Origin: Pseudemcibacter sp038106445
GTDB lineage: Bacteria; Pseudomonadota; Alphaproteobacteria; Sphingomonadales; Emcibacteraceae
Direction: 5' to 3'
NCBI GenBank assembly: GCA_038106445.1
Contig: JAYODU010000006.1
Location: forward strand, 1-64,000
Length of the DNA: 64,000 bases
Shown one piece after another: positions 25,563 to 33,458 of this stretch (position 1 is the first letter of the stretch; every line of letters starts with the position of its first letter). Made by a program: the position numbers and the translations under genes. Under the pieces are notes generated by a model. The model searched no databases and was not told the DNA's origin. It was given only the letters and a program-made list of their open reading frames with translations.

Positions 25563-26531
25563 ATGACGATTGATCTTGAATTTGATAATGGCTGGCAAGA
25601 AGCCGTAATCGTTGTGAATGATCTGGATAGGGTAGCTGAAGACCTGGCGATGGTTGGAAAATGGCAATCAATTGATCGGGGTATTATTGATCCCGCGCAG
25701 ATAAAGTTATGTAACTTACCAAAGCAAGTAACAGGTCAGTATAATTTAGTAAGTAACCCAAATAGCACGAAAGGCTTTATTCGATTTGTTAAGTTTGAAA
25801 ATATTGAGCAAAAGCAAATCCGACCCGCAGGACAAATATGGGAGAGCGGAGGAATTTTTGATTTAAATTTCCGCGTGACAGATATCAATCTGAAATTTGA
25901 GCAGCTCCTTAATCGTGGTTGGACAGCTTTTAATGAACCGGTGGAATATAGTTTTGGACCCGTAACCGTCAGTGAAGTTTTAATGGTTGGCCCTGATGGG
26001 ATTGTTATTGCACTTATTGAAAGGATAACTCCGCCGCTAGAAGAAAAAGGTGATCCCGAAGAAATTGGCAGAACTTTCAATTCGTCATTGATTGTGCATG
26101 ATTTTGAGAAAACGAAATACTTTTTTGATGATTTTCTCCGGTTTAAGCCATCCCTTGAAGTTCTAAATCATAAATTGCCGGAAGGGCCAAATGTTCTGGG
26201 ATTACCGCAAAATATTACAAGCAATCACGCGATGAATGTTTATATTTATCAACAAAATGGTATTGCCGATGGTTGTATTGAATTTCTGCATCTTGAAAAC
26301 TTGAAAGGTCGTGATTTTTCAAAGAGGGCAAAGCCGTATAACCTTGGCATCACATCTTTACGTTTTCCGGTTACACAAGTAAGGCAAAAAGCAAAAGAGT
26401 TAAAAAATAAATCAGCCACATTGCCATTTGAGCCAGCCCAGATCGATTTGTCACCGTACGGAAAAGTTGAAATTTTTGCGATCGAACTGCCGGAAGGTGG
26501 CTGGATAGAATTTTTTGAACCAATTGGCTAA
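25563..26531 (+). CDS. Tandem VOC-domain protein, cytoplasmic
   Basis: 322 residues made of two VOC modules: about residues 10-150, with WQEAVIVVNDLDRVAEDLAM and MVGPDGIVIALIE, and about residues 170-320, with NSSLIVHDFEKTKYFFDDFLRF and PEGGWIEFFEP. It has no signal peptide. It is clearly paralogous to the secreted protein at 35434-36480 (WQEVVVSVHDLD, GFIRLIQFSNVE, APYGNIDIFSIKSPDGANIEFY). Canonical metal ligands are only partly present. It lies between the amine oxidase and CpcT-like genes in one operon. Its role is unknown. Confidence 0.68.
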   Translation: MTIDLEFDNGWQEAVIVVNDLDRVAEDLAMVGKWQSIDRGIIDPAQIKLCNLPKQVTGQYNLVSNPNSTKGFIRFVKFENIEQKQIRPAGQIWESGGIFDLNFRVTDINLKFEQLLNRGWTAFNEPVEYSFGPVTVSEVLMVGPDGIVIALIERITPPLEEKGDPEEIGRTFNSSLIVHDFEKTKYFFDDFLRFKPSLEVLNHKLPEGPNVLGLPQNITSNHAMNVYIYQQNGIADGCIEFLHLENLKGRDFSKRAKPYNLGITSLRFPVTQVRQKAKELKNKSATLPFEPAQIDLSPYGKVEIFAIELPEGGWIEFFEPIG

Positions 26532-26560
26532 AAACATTTAAATGTGAAAGAGACAAAGTT

Positions 26561-27532
26561 ATGAGAATTATATTTTTATTCGTTTTATTGACATTAATCA
26601 CGGCCACCGGGTTTGCACAAACAGCAAATGATGTGCTGGACCGTGATTTCAGATTAATGATGAGCTGGTTAGAAGCTGAATTTGATAATTCGGAACAATT
26701 TTATTTTGAAGAGGAAATGAAGGTTCCGGAAGAGGAACGGAAAACTAGAATTCACATGACTTTCAAAAAAATTGAATTGCCAATTATCGGTGAGAATGTC
26801 TTTTACCTAGAGCAATATACGGAAAACAATCCTGATAATGTTGGGAGGCAACGTCTGTTTAATTTTACACCGGACTATGAAGCGGGCAATATCCGAATGC
26901 AAATATTTACATTTAAGGACGGTTCGATCGCTAAAGGTTTGCAAAATGACCCGAGTAAAATTGCGAATATTACGCTTGATGCAATGACGCCTATGAGCCG
27001 AGAATGCGACGCGATATGGAACCGAAGTGCCAACGAATTTGTCGGTAAAATTTCTCCTGATGATTGTATGATCGAAAGTCGTAGAGGCGGTAATCTATAT
27101 ATTACCGGGCATTTCGTTTTAAGCAAAAACAGTTATTGGACATACGAAAGTGAAAGACGCGCCGATGGCACTTATACGTTTGGTGGTGAAAAGACTGACC
27201 CGTTAAAATTAAATAAAGCCCGATACTTTACATGCTGGATGGGTGTTCAAAATGATGAAATGGAAAGTGGATGGAATTTTGCCGCCAATCAGAAAATCCA
27301 TGATCAAGGGGGCGAGATTTGGATGACGAAAACGGGATCTAATCCTGAAAAAATGGCCATTCGTATCCGCAATGTTCAATGGCCATATGGCCGTGGGCAG
27401 GACAGCCTTGTGATATATGCATTGAAAGAAGGACAAGATAAAGCAGTGTCATATGCCTGGGGGGAATATAATGCTGCTCTTATCGGTATTAATTTACGTT
27501 GGATGCAGGCGGGTTGCACGCTTAACCAATAA
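26561..27532 (+). CDS. Secreted CpcT/CpeT-like protein
   Basis: 323 residues with a signal peptide (MRIIFLFVLLTLITATGFAQ). The mature part has the order of motifs of the CpcT/CpeT bilin-lyase fold: LMMSWLEAEFDNSEQFYFEE, FYLEQYTENNPDN, RQRLFNFTPDYEAGNIRMQI, CDAIWNRSANEFVGKISPDDC and then a C-terminal barrel half. Cyanobacterial members attach phycobilins to phycobiliproteins; members in other bacteria are uncharacterised and may bind tetrapyrroles or other hydrophobic ligands. No phycobiliprotein is in the window. It is third in an operon with the amine oxidase and tandem VOC genes. It overlaps the convergent CoA-transferase gene by 11 bp. I am fairly confident of the family and do not claim lyase activity. 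Confidence 0.68.
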   Translation: MRIIFLFVLLTLITATGFAQTANDVLDRDFRLMMSWLEAEFDNSEQFYFEEEMKVPEEERKTRIHMTFKKIELPIIGENVFYLEQYTENNPDNVGRQRLFNFTPDYEAGNIRMQIFTFKDGSIAKGLQNDPSKIANITLDAMTPMSRECDAIWNRSANEFVGKISPDDCMIESRRGGNLYITGHFVLSKNSYWTYESERRADGTYTFGGEKTDPLKLNKARYFTCWMGVQNDEMESGWNFAANQKIHDQGGEIWMTKTGSNPEKMAIRIRNVQWPYGRGQDSLVIYALKEGQDKAVSYAWGEYNAALIGINLRWMQAGCTLNQ

Positions 27533-28706
27533 TGCCTTTTGACCTTAACTCCTCTATTTCATCATAGGAAAAGCCGGTTTCCGATAAGATGCTGTCTGTA
27601 TGCTCACCAATATCTGGTAAGTCGTGACGGACGCCCATTTTACGACCATTCATCTCTATTGGTAGGGTTGGGAGGTTGGTTTTACCGCCATCCGGTAGGT
27701 TTAATTCCACCAACCCCTTAGATGAATTTAAATGTGGGTCATCAAACAATTCAATCGGTTCAGTTATAGGTGCAAACGGAAGGCCAGTATGTTCAAGCTT
27801 TTCCATTAAGTCTTGTTTCGTATAATTCTTAAAAACAGATTTTACCATTGGGATCAGTTTTTCTTTATTATTCACCCGATCCGTATTTGATAAAAAGCTT
27901 GGATCATTTAACAGATCATCTAGATTGAAGCTTTTACAAAAATCTTCCCATTGTTTATCGGAAACAACACCTATAAAAACTTGTTGATTATCCTTGGTAT
28001 CGAAAACTTGATAAATCGCCCAAGCTGAGATGCGCGCGGGCATTGGGGCCGCAGCTTTACCGGTTACCGAATATTGCGCCATATGTTGCCCCATTAGAAA
28101 AACTGTACTTTCATATAATGAACTTTGAATATATTGCCCTTTTCCGGTCTTTTCCCTTTGCTTTAGGGCGGCCAAAATACCAATGACGCCAAACATGCCG
28201 CCCATTACATCAATGACACTTGCCCCTGCGCGTGTCGGTTTTCCGGGCTCCCCAGTCATATAAGCAAGTCCGCCCATCATTTGGGCAACTTCATCAAGAG
28301 CCGTTCTATTTTCATAAGGGCCTTTCAAGAACCCTTTTTCAGAGCAATAAATAAGCTTATCATTTATTTCTTTGAGCTCGTTATATCCCAATCCCAATTT
28401 TTCCATCGCACCCGGACGAAAATTTTCAATCACTATATCAGCGCCCTTAATAAGGTTATGGGCTATTTCCAACCCTTTCTCGGATTTGAGATTAAGTTCG
28501 ATGCTTTTTTTGTTGCGGTTATACATTGGAAAGTAACCGGCGCCAGAGCCAACAAGCCGTCTGGTATTATCACCACCAATAGGTTCGACCTTTATAACGT
28601 CTGCGCCAAGATCGGCAAGAATAACGCCAACAGTTGGTCCCATTACCATATGGGTGAATTCAATGATTTTAACACCTAAAAGCGGTAGTTGATTTGCTTC
28701 AGACAT
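27522..28706 (-). CDS. Class III (CaiB/Frc-type) CoA-transferase (copy 2)
   Basis: About 394 residues. Family blocks are VKIIEFTHMVMGPTVGVILADLGADVIK, KKSIELNLKSEKGLEIA, IVIENFRPGAMEKLGLGY and the probable catalytic Asp in ASVIDVMGGMFGVIGILAAL. The ATG at 28706 has GGA seven bases upstream; an in-frame TTG at 28727 is the alternative. It is divergent from the second HMG-CoA-lyase-type gene, repeating the arrangement at 12.8-15.0 kb with the same 18-bp motif in the spacer. It probably activates a second diacid. Confidence 0.85.
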   Translation of the reverse strand: MSEANQLPLLGVKIIEFTHMVMGPTVGVILADLGADVIKVEPIGGDNTRRLVGSGAGYFPMYNRNKKSIELNLKSEKGLEIAHNLIKGADIVIENFRPGAMEKLGLGYNELKEINDKLIYCSEKGFLKGPYENRTALDEVAQMMGGLAYMTGEPGKPTRAGASVIDVMGGMFGVIGILAALKQREKTGKGQYIQSSLYESTVFLMGQHMAQYSVTGKAAAPMPARISAWAIYQVFDTKDNQQVFIGVVSDKQWEDFCKSFNLDDLLNDPSFLSNTDRVNNKEKLIPMVKSVFKNYTKQDLMEKLEHTGLPFAPITEPIELFDDPHLNSSKGLVELNLPDGGKTNLPTLPIEMNGRKMGVRHDLPDIGEHTDSILSETGFSYDEIEELRSKGIIG

Positions 28707-28722
28707 ATAATTTCCAAATTTG

Positions 28723-28788
28723 AACAAAATATCATTTTGTTATATCATTATATCATTTAGTTATATATTTTATTCTTGATAGTATCAA
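28723..28788. promoter_or_regulatory. Divergent control region between CoA-transferase and lyase genes (copy 2)
   Basis: Three elements are visible. A perfect dyad AACAAAAT/ATTTTGTT with a 3-base spacer lies at 28723-28741, just before the CoA-transferase ATG. The 18-bp tandem at 28740-28757 is identical to 13764-13781 and contains TATAAT on the minus strand. A dyad TTGATA-G-TATCAA lies at 28776-28788. The last resembles an Fnr site but has only three spacer bases between TTGAT and ATCAA, so it is not a standard Fnr site. Confidence 0.45.
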
Positions 28789-28828
28789 TAAGAAAGAAGC
28801 TTAAAATATTGAGTATGGTGATACCTAA

Positions 28829-29761
28829 ATGAGCAAAAAAACGATTGAAATAAGTGAAGTTGGACCACGAGACGGGCTTCAGAGCATAAAATCCATTATG
28901 TCGTTAGAGGCGAAAAAAGAATGGATAACGGCAGAGGCGGGAGCGGGTGTCCCTGAAATTGAAGTGGGTTCATTTGTGCCCGCGAAAATTTTACCGCAAC
29001 TTGCTGATACATCAGAGCTTGTTAAACATGCACTAACAATTCCAGATCTGACCGTTGCAGCATTGGTTCCGAACTTACGTGGGGCCGAAAATGCGATCAA
29101 AGTTGGAGTTCATAAAATCACTATTCCCTTGTCGGCCAGCGAAACCCATAGTTTAAAAAATGTGAACAGAACTCATGAACAAATGTATGATGAAGTTAAA
29201 AATATTGTTGCACTGATTAAGAGTTTACCGATTAACGAAAGACCGAGATTTGAAGGCGGTATTTCGACAGCATTCGGCTGCACATTAGAAGGCAAAATCG
29301 AGAGCAAAAAAATAACTGAGGTCGCAGCAAAATTAATGGATGCAGGATGCGATGAGGTTGGCCTTTCAGATACGACAGGTTACGCTACCCCAAACCAAAT
29401 AATAACATTGGTTCGTGCAGTCAAGAATGAGGTCGGCGAAAATAATTTAACAAGCCTTCATTTGCATAATACCAGAGGGTTGGGTCTCGCAAATGTTCTT
29501 GCCGCGCTTGATCATGGAATTACGACATTTGACGCTAGCCTTGGTGGTATTGGTGGATGCCCGTTTGCACCAGGTGCAAGCGGCAATATTGTCACAGAAG
29601 ATTTAGCTTTTATGTTAGATAGTATGGGTTTTGAGACAGGTGTAGATTTAGAAGCATTAATGAATGTGCGTCAAATTGTGAAATCCGCTTTACCGGATGA
29701 GGAGTTATATGGATTTACTCCCGATGCTGGACTTCCCCTTGGTTATCCCTATGAAAAATGA
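28829..29761 (+). CDS. HMG-CoA lyase-family acyl-CoA lyase (copy 2)
   Basis: 310 residues of the HMGL-like TIM barrel. It starts IEISEVGPRDGLQSIKSI, has the catalytic signature SLGGIGGCPFAPGASGN with the Cys, and the metal-binding HLHNTRGLG. It parallels copy 1 but is well diverged, with an extended C-terminal YGFTPDAGLPLGYPYE. It precedes a YCII-domain gene by 17 bp and is divergent from CoA-transferase copy 2. The reaction is likely retro-Claisen or retro-aldol cleavage of a branched hydroxyacyl-CoA; the exact substrate is unknown. Confidence 0.84.
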   Translation: MSKKTIEISEVGPRDGLQSIKSIMSLEAKKEWITAEAGAGVPEIEVGSFVPAKILPQLADTSELVKHALTIPDLTVAALVPNLRGAENAIKVGVHKITIPLSASETHSLKNVNRTHEQMYDEVKNIVALIKSLPINERPRFEGGISTAFGCTLEGKIESKKITEVAAKLMDAGCDEVGLSDTTGYATPNQIITLVRAVKNEVGENNLTSLHLHNTRGLGLANVLAALDHGITTFDASLGGIGGCPFAPGASGNIVTEDLAFMLDSMGFETGVDLEALMNVRQIVKSALPDEELYGFTPDAGLPLGYPYEK

Positions 29762-29778
29762 GTTGAAAGGATATTATA

Positions 29779-30114
29779 ATGGCAATTAACATGGATAATA
29801 GAATGCTTTTTACTGTGGTTCATGCAATGGATCATCCGGGCGATCATGCTGTAAAAATGAGAGCAGAATTAATGCAAGAACATATCGACCATGTTGATAC
29901 CATCATCGATCAGGTTGTGATTGCGGGTCCCATGTTTGCAGAAGATAACAAAACAGTTGTAGGTTCCGTTCTTATATATAAAACCGATGATGTAAAAAAG
30001 GCCCGCTCAAATTTAGAAGCGGACCCTTATTTTTCAGCGGGTGTTTGGGATAAAATTTCTATCCACACTTTCCGCGGTGCACTTGGTGACGTTGTAGGCG
30101 GAAAAGCCTTTTAA
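29779..30114 (+). CDS. YCII-related domain protein
   Basis: 111 residues of the YciI ferredoxin-like fold. The start MLFTVVHAMDHPGDHAVKMR, the AGPMFAEDNKTVVGSVLIY strand and ADPYFSAGVWDKISIHTFR are typical. The family includes muconolactone isomerase-like and 5-chloromuconolactone dehalogenase-type members with a His-Asp pair; a His is present in both HAMDH and the H of the HID helix. AAAGGA precedes the ATG. It forms an operon with lyase copy 2 and ends 2 bp before the convergent membrane-protein gene. A small isomerase or dehalogenase-like role is possible but unproven. Confidence 0.72.
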   Translation: MAINMDNRMLFTVVHAMDHPGDHAVKMRAELMQEHIDHVDTIIDQVVIAGPMFAEDNKTVVGSVLIYKTDDVKKARSNLEADPYFSAGVWDKISIHTFRGALGDVVGGKAF

Positions 30115-30116
30115 TT

Positions 30117-30809
30117 TTAAAATGGTTTTGTCACACCAATGAACGCCATTGTGATGATGCTCACCCAATAAATGTAAGCGCATTTACGACCCGTTGCTAA
30201 TGTATTTGTAAATATTGCATCTATCTCAGGCGTTGATCCTTCTTCGCGTAATCTTCTGAATGCGACTGCCCAGCCCTTCATGATTATTCTAAGCGCTAAT
30301 CCGATGATTAAGATAAATCCAAACATTACGAGTTTGATTGCAAACCAGTAAGTTCCAAATACTTCTTCGCCGGTATTAAAAACTTTATCCGTTAAAAGTG
30401 TATAACCGCCCAGAAACCAAAGGCCGGGAATAACAATGTAACGGATTTTATCGTCAAATTCAGTGATTTTTATGCCAAGTGCTGTGCCACGATGTTTGAA
30501 CGCCGCAAAAATAATACACCACCATATTGCCGTTAAAACCCAGATTATGGGAATACCAATGCCGGAAATTGGTGAGAGGCCATATGTATCGCCCATCTGA
30601 AAACCTACAGGTAATAACCAAATAATTGCTGAGCGCGGCAATATATCGATACGATATGCCGTTTCCATATGTCTTAAGCGATCATCAATTGTAAGGTCGG
30701 CATTTGCAACATTGGTCGACGCATTAAAAACACCCCATTCCCCACCGAGCCAGTATGCAGCAAAAATAACATGCATCCATCTGAGCACGTCATGCATCAT
30801 AATTTCCAT
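30117..30809 (-). CDS. DUF2269-like integral membrane protein (copy 2)
   Basis: 230 residues with five or six hydrophobic helices: WMHVIFAAYWLGGEWGVF, then LPRSAIIWLLPVGFQMGDTYGL, two middle helices and a last helix ending FIGVTKPF. It is paralogous to 5229-5897 across its whole length, including the WLGG(D/E) and PRSA(L/I)I blocks. One of the five Crp/Fnr-type dyads lies 69 bp upstream (30878-30893). Function is unknown. Membrane electron transfer (for example to an oxidase of the region) or transport are possibilities. Confidence 0.6.
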   Translation of the reverse strand: MEIMMHDVLRWMHVIFAAYWLGGEWGVFNASTNVANADLTIDDRLRHMETAYRIDILPRSAIIWLLPVGFQMGDTYGLSPISGIGIPIIWVLTAIWWCIIFAAFKHRGTALGIKITEFDDKIRYIVIPGLWFLGGYTLLTDKVFNTGEEVFGTYWFAIKLVMFGFILIIGLALRIIMKGWAVAFRRLREEGSTPEIDAIFTNTLATGRKCAYIYWVSIITMAFIGVTKPF

Positions 30810-30877
30810 TTTGATTTTCCTCTCACCTGATAAGTTTAATTTCTATCACACGCATTTCACAGTCTGCGCTTACACTC

Positions 30878-30893
30878 AATGATAAATGTCATT
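30878..30893 (-). promoter_or_regulatory. Dyad AATGAT-AAAT-GTCATT
   Basis: This is a member of the five-site TGAY-N4-RTCA set, 69 bp upstream of the DUF2269-like gene start. I see no good -10 box at the 31-bp distance found at the other sites, so class II activation is not supported here. Class I activation or repression remain possible. Confidence 0.45.
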
Positions 30894-30901
30894 CCCTTTT
30901 C

Positions 30902-31690
30902 TTATGCTAAAAACTCTTTCAACAGATTAATAAATTCTGATGGGCAATTTTCAAATAAGTCGGATTTGACGTCTGGCAATTCTCTTAATTCAGCATTTTC
31001 AAATAACGAAGCAGCGGCGCGTGTGCTTGCAGTCAGCATTTCATCAGGTATCGGTAATAAAACGGGCTGCCTAACCATTGAAAGTCGCGCTTCAATGTCG
31101 TAATCAAAAACCGCAAGAAATCCCCAGTTCGATTTAAATCCGGCCCGCATGACTTCTGCGAACATTTCAATTTTACGTTCCTTTGACCAACCTTCTTTTT
31201 TACTATCGGTTATTTCGGACCATTTTGAGCTTAAGAAATCAGGATCATCAAAATAAGGTCGTGATATTTCGTAATTTTTTCTAAAAACAGGGCGTTTATC
31301 TGCGGGGACTAAGGGGATACCTGGCAGCACTAATTTTCTTATGCGTTCGGGTACAATATTTGCAATTTCAGCGGCGATCAAGGAGCCCGTATGAAACCCA
31401 AGTACATCAACCTGTTCGAAATCGGATTGGTTGATTAATTCCGCCATGACTGTGGCAATTTCATTAATCGAGATTGGCTCTTCGGGTGCAGTTGATCCGC
31501 CATACCCAGGTGTATCCGGGCAAATGACGATACGGTCCGAGGACAAAATATTTTGGAATTTTTCATAATATCTACCTGAATAAGGAGACATATGAAAGCA
31601 GAATAGTGGTACGTTATTCCCATCGGTACCTTGTTTATAATAATGAAGCTGTCCGAATTGACAGTCAATATAATGAGCGGTTCTGGACAT
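30902..31690 (-). CDS. Alpha/beta-hydrolase fold protein with His at the nucleophile position
   Basis: 262 residues. The fold is clear from FCFHMSPYSGRYYEKF (oxyanion region), ICPDTPGYGGS and DVLGFHTGSLIAAEIA. In the last block the nucleophile elbow reads G-F-H-T-G, so His replaces the usual Ser, Cys or Asp. The C-terminal region where a catalytic His is expected (SDLFENCPSEF) has none. It is either a non-hydrolytic member (lyase or cofactor-free dioxygenase-like) or a binding protein. It starts 8 bp after the disrupted VOC reading frame, preceded by AAGGA, in one minus-strand unit. Confidence 0.72.
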   Translation of the reverse strand: MSRTAHYIDCQFGQLHYYKQGTDGNNVPLFCFHMSPYSGRYYEKFQNILSSDRIVICPDTPGYGGSTAPEEPISINEIATVMAELINQSDFEQVDVLGFHTGSLIAAEIANIVPERIRKLVLPGIPLVPADKRPVFRKNYEISRPYFDDPDFLSSKWSEITDSKKEGWSKERKIEMFAEVMRAGFKSNWGFLAVFDYDIEARLSMVRQPVLLPIPDEMLTASTRAAASLFENAELRELPDVKSDLFENCPSEFINLLKEFLA

Positions 31691-31698
31691 TATATCGT

Positions 31699-32271
31699 TT
31701 ATTCCTTCTGGGGTAGCATTTCATACATTTCAACCCTGATACCATTTGGGTCAAACGCTGAAAATAACATTGATTAACCTGTTCCACTGGGAGATAAAGG
31801 CGTGACAATTGTAATGTTATTATCAATCAGAGATTTGTAAATTTTGTTGATATTCTGAACTCTAAACACCATTGCAGTTTCACCATGAACGGCTTTAATA
31901 CTATCCAACACACGATTAAATTCATGTGCAGCATCGTTTTTAACTTCAATAAGTGCCAGGCCGCCAGCAAAACTGCCGGGTTCTGTAAATTTCGGTTTAG
32001 GGCTTAGATAAACAATACGCGTATCAAGTTCCTGATCAATTCCAAGAGTATCTTTAGATTTTCCTGCAGTTATTTCGCTGTCTGAGCGGTTCATCAAGCC
32101 CATATATCCCGTATAAAATTCTAATGATGCTTCCATATTTTTAACAAATACGGCGGCATTGGTCATAAATGCCTGAACGGGTACTTCTTCCTGTGCGTTA
32201 GCAATAGAATTAAAATGAAATAATGCTAAGAATATAAACGTTGAAGAAATAATTTTTTTTATCATTTTCAT
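31699..32271 (-). pseudogene. Exported VOC protein interrupted by an in-frame TAA
   Basis: The reading frame starts with a signal peptide (MKMIKKIISSTFIFLALFHFNSIANAQ) and a VOC domain (AAVFVKNMEASLEFYTGYMGL). A TAA at 31774-31776 stops it after SPSGTG. The same frame then continues SMLFSAFDPNGIRVEMYEML to a second stop at 31699-31701, which is exactly the missing last strand and the DPxGxxxE end of a VOC domain. A single nonsense change, readthrough or a sequencing error can explain it. It is the gene before the alpha/beta-hydrolase and is divergent from the MDR reductase. If stopped at 31774 the product would lack the last beta strand with the usual Glu ligand. Confidence 0.8.
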
Positions 32272-32329
32272 GTTTGTGCCTTTAAGTCATGTATCCACCC
32301 TTATTGGATATTTTTAACTGCATTATTGC

Positions 32330-32372
32330 AATGATATTTGTCACCATGTTGGCAGATAAGAAAATATAGAAT
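32330..32372 (+). promoter_or_regulatory. Class II-like promoter: dyad AATGAT-ATTT-GTCACC plus -10 TATAGAAT
   Basis: The dyad at 32330-32345 belongs to the five-site set. TATAGA (32365-32370) or TAGAAT (32367-32372) is centred 30 or 32 bp downstream, at class II distance. It would drive the MDR reductase, CMD-family, AAHS transporter and secreted VOC genes. Confidence 0.55.
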
Positions 32373-32397
32373 AGCGTTTCATTTTACGGAGTGCTTA

Positions 32398-33438
32398 ATG
32401 AACGACATCATAAACAGCCAATGGCGAATAGCCGCGAGACCCGACAGCAATGTTAAATTCAGCGATTTTGAATTTCGTCAAGAGCCTGTTAAGGGTTTGT
32501 CTGATGGTGAATTTCTGCTTAGAACACATTATCTAAATCTGGCCCCGGTTATGAGAATGTATATGCAGGGGATATCGGCAGCCGGGGAGAAACCGCTTGA
32601 AATTGGGGACGTTATTCACGGGCGCGGTGTTGCACAGGTGATAGCGTCAAAACATGATGATTTTAAAGTGGGTGAAATATACCAGGGACAAATTGGTTGG
32701 CAAAAATATAAAATTTCAAAGGGCACACCGGGAGAGCGTTTCTACAGGATGCCCAAACGTGATCTTTCTTATTCGCTTGGTGTTAGCTTATTAGGAATGA
32801 CAGGATTTAGTGCCTTTTGCGGTTTTGTTAATCGTGGTTATCCGAAAGCAGATGAAGTTGTCCTTGTTTCAGGTGCAGGAGGTGGGGTCGGTTCAATCGT
32901 TACTCAAATCGCAAAAATACTCGGCTGCGAAGTGATTGGAATTGCGGGGGGTAAGGAAAAATGTGAGTTCGTTAGATCGTTAGGTGCGGATCATATTATT
33001 GATTATAAAAATGATGATGTTGAAAGCAAAATTAAAGAATATGCACCAAAGGGGCTGGATGTTTATTTTGATAATGTAGGTGGCGAAATACTGAGCGTAG
33101 TATTGAATAATCTGGCGCCTTACTCACGAGTTGTACTTTGCGGTTCAATATCAGAATATATGAGAAAGGAACCGTTTGGACTTACTAATTATACCAATCT
33201 TCGATCAACCAATTCGTCCATGAACGGATTTTTTGTCTATAATCACGAAAATGAATTTGCCCGTGCCGAAGAAAAACTTGCCGGATGGATTTTAGATAAT
33301 AAGCTGAAAATAAAAGAAGATATCACAGAAGGTTTTGGCCAAATGCCTTATGGCCTGGAAAAACTATATTCCGGTAAAAACCAAGGTGTTGCACTTTGTA
33401 GAGTGCGAGAGAATAGTGAATTTATCAAAATTTTGTAA
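32398..33438 (+). CDS. NADPH-dependent MDR oxidoreductase, zinc-free (copy 2)
   Basis: About 346 residues of the CurA/prostaglandin-reductase type. Landmarks are HYLNLAPVMRMYM, VLVSGAGGGVGSIVTQIAKIL, GIAGGKEKCEFV and GLDVYFDNVGGEILSVVL. The ATG at 32398 has ACGGAG upstream and starts the conserved N-terminus; an in-frame ATG at 32338 would lie inside the operator dyad. It is the first gene of a plus operon with a CMD-family protein, an AAHS transporter and a secreted VOC protein. A second enone-type reduction parallel to copy 1 (8898-9890) is likely. Confidence 0.85.
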   Translation: MNDIINSQWRIAARPDSNVKFSDFEFRQEPVKGLSDGEFLLRTHYLNLAPVMRMYMQGISAAGEKPLEIGDVIHGRGVAQVIASKHDDFKVGEIYQGQIGWQKYKISKGTPGERFYRMPKRDLSYSLGVSLLGMTGFSAFCGFVNRGYPKADEVVLVSGAGGGVGSIVTQIAKILGCEVIGIAGGKEKCEFVRSLGADHIIDYKNDDVESKIKEYAPKGLDVYFDNVGGEILSVVLNNLAPYSRVVLCGSISEYMRKEPFGLTNYTNLRSTNSSMNGFFVYNHENEFARAEEKLAGWILDNKLKIKEDITEGFGQMPYGLEKLYSGKNQGVALCRVRENSEFIKIL

Positions 33439-33458
33439 GTATTTTGAAAGGATAATGA

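Noticed and set aside
26561..27532. Cyanobacterial origin because of CpcT-like protein and b-prime subunit
   Set aside because: Both also occur in alphaproteobacteria, and the glyQ-glyS-ppdK, thrC-M16 and TRAP content fits the latter.
28776..28788. Fnr box before CoA-transferase copy 2
   Set aside because: TTGAT and ATCAA are separated by three bases; Fnr sites need four. I kept it only as a dyad.
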